Shown: positions 13,580-14,126 of the stretch, one piece after another
How the letters are laid out: each line of letters begins with the position of its first letter
How positions within the stretch are numbered: position 1 is the first letter of the stretch
Position numbers and translations under genes: made by a program
From: Treponema sp.
Lineage (GTDB): Bacteria; Spirochaetota; Spirochaetia; Treponematales; Breznakiellaceae
Assembly (NCBI GenBank): GCA_031254795.1
Contig: JAIRTS010000273.1
Location: forward strand, 1-14,126
Direction of reading: 5' to 3'
DNA length: 14,126 nucleotides
The notes under the pieces: model-generated
What the model was told of the DNA's origin: nothing
What the model saw: the letters and a program-made list of their open reading frames with translations, nothing else
Database searches by the model: none

Positions 13580-13919
13580 CATATGGCCGCCGTAGGCCGC
13601 CGTATGGCCGCCATACGCGGCGGTCATACGGCGGTCATACGGCGGTCATACGGCGCGGCGTGTCTCGCGTTTTCGATCCGGCGCCATACGCGGCCGCCAT
13701 ATGGCCGTCATACGGTCGTCATACGGCGCGGCGTGTCTCGCGTTTTCGATCCGGCGCCATACGCGGCGGTCATATGGCCGTCATACGGCGTGGCGTGTCT
13801 CGCGTTTTCGATCCGGCGCCCTATGCGGCGGTCATACGGTCGTCATACGACGCGGTCATAGGGCCGTCATACGCGGCGGTCATACGGCGCGGCGTGTCTC
13901 GCGTTTTCGATCCGGCGCC
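13580..13919. repeat. Nested repeat array: four 29-bp cores separated by runs of 11- and 13-bp units
   Basis: A 29-bp core beginning GGCGTGTCTCGCG and ending GATCCGGCGCC occurs four times, identically, at 13657-13685, 13730-13758, 13792-13820 and 13891-13919. The stretches between cores are 44, 33 and 70 bases. They are built from short units such as CATACGGCGGT, CATATGGCCGT, CATACGGTCGT (11 bp) and CATACGCGGCGGT (13 bp). A further run of such units precedes the first core. All three plus-strand frames are open through most of the array, as expected for stop-free units whose length is not a multiple of three. No binding site or credible start is present, so it is treated as noncoding. Confidence 0.9.
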
Positions 13920-13991
13920 ATTTTTTCTCATTTTCTCTAAAAACACCATCCGATTCGCGGGAGCCGCCCGCGCCCTTCCGCGCTCATGCCG

Positions 13992-14126
13992 TCAAGAGGG
14001 CGTGTCCCCCTGACGCGCTGCCCGGGTCTTTTCCAGTGAACATAACTCCGGCGGTCCAACTCCATAAACCCAATCTTTCACATACTGAGCCTGTCCAGAA
14101 CGCGAGCCGCGTTCGCGAATCGCGTT
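13992..14126 (-). CDS. Possible C-terminal end of a gene entering from the right edge
   Basis: From the right edge a minus-strand frame is open for 44 codons to the TGA at 13994-13992. It includes YVKDWVYGVGPPELCSLEKT, which looks protein-like. The first part of the frame runs through the palindromic repeat copy at 14087-14126, so the openness may be chance, or a repeat may have inserted near a gene end. A GTG at 14081 within the frame could be a start for a 29-residue peptide, with no clear binding site. No family is recognised. Confidence 0.3.
   Translation of the reverse strand, partial: NAIRERGSRSGQAQYVKDWVYGVGPPELCSLEKTRAARQGDTPS
14087..14126. repeat. Second copy of the palindromic dispersed repeat, cut by the window edge
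   Basis: It starts GAGCCTGTCC, then GAACGCG (14098-14104) pairs with CGCGTTC (14108-14114) around a three-base loop, then GCGAATCGC. Compared with the copy after fliA it lacks about 16 bases in the hairpin. Base changes within the stem are matched on both arms, so pairing is kept. Its far end is outside the window. Confidence 0.5.

Noticed and set aside
13657..13919. CRISPR array with 29-bp repeats
   Set aside because: Spacing between cores is irregular (44, 33 and 70 bases), the intervening sequences are themselves tandem repeats, and no cas gene is present.
13562..14013. Protein-coding genes in the nested repeat array
   Set aside because: All three frames are open because the repeat units contain no stops; none has a binding site or a non-repetitive domain.

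Overview
The window looks like a spirochaete chromosome, most likely a Treponema of the GC-richer, gut-symbiont type. This is inferred from gene content and order: flhF, flhG, a membrane protein, a sigma-28 gene and a FapA/DUF342 gene, followed by small Treponema-style hypotheticals. No 16S or marker comparison was possible. The flagellar genes have fairly balanced base use. From about position 8,000 rightward the DNA is much more GC-rich and full of short tandem repeats.

Left edge (1-494, minus strand): the N-terminal 164 codons of a PHP-domain metal-dependent phosphoesterase, cut by the window edge. Positions 495-904 hold no convincing gene, only a possibly decayed reading frame. A promoter-like sequence at 905-933 and a strong AGGAGG then precede a protein-like 43-codon frame that would need an ATA start.

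Centre (1135-9019, plus strand): nine tightly packed genes, probably one transcription unit. They are flhF (SRP-type GTPase), flhG (MinD-like ATPase), a two-helix membrane protein with a low-complexity tail, fliA/whiG (sigma-28), a Jag_N-FapA (DUF342) fusion, a 107-aa hypothetical, a SwrB-like membrane/coiled-coil protein, a NusG-domain-II membrane protein and a Gx-transporter/HepT_I-like membrane protein. FlhF and FlhG set flagellar number and position, sigma-28 switches on late flagellar genes, and the FapA- and SwrB-like proteins probably act on assembly or export. The last two genes look like a separate envelope or cofactor-uptake pair riding on the operon.

Right part: a GC-rich 442-base gap ends in a promoter whose -10 lies inside a perfect dyad. 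An HrpA-type DEAH-box helicase (9462-12098) follows with no visible Shine-Dalgarno. A spacer with 15-bp repeats leads to a near-consensus promoter (12296-12324). After it comes a leader of about 480 bases containing ten 21-bp repeats and two hairpins, then a 226-aa protein of unknown function and a hairpin terminator. Beyond that is a 340-base nested repeat array (13580-13919). The right edge holds a copy of a palindromic repeat also found just after fliA, within a short open frame on the minus strand.

Most worth a second look: the repeat-filled leader with its one-base slip, the nested repeat array, the operator-like dyad at a possibly leaderless hrpA, the ATA-initiated small frame, and the SwrB- and FlgM-like features of the flagellar accessory proteins.
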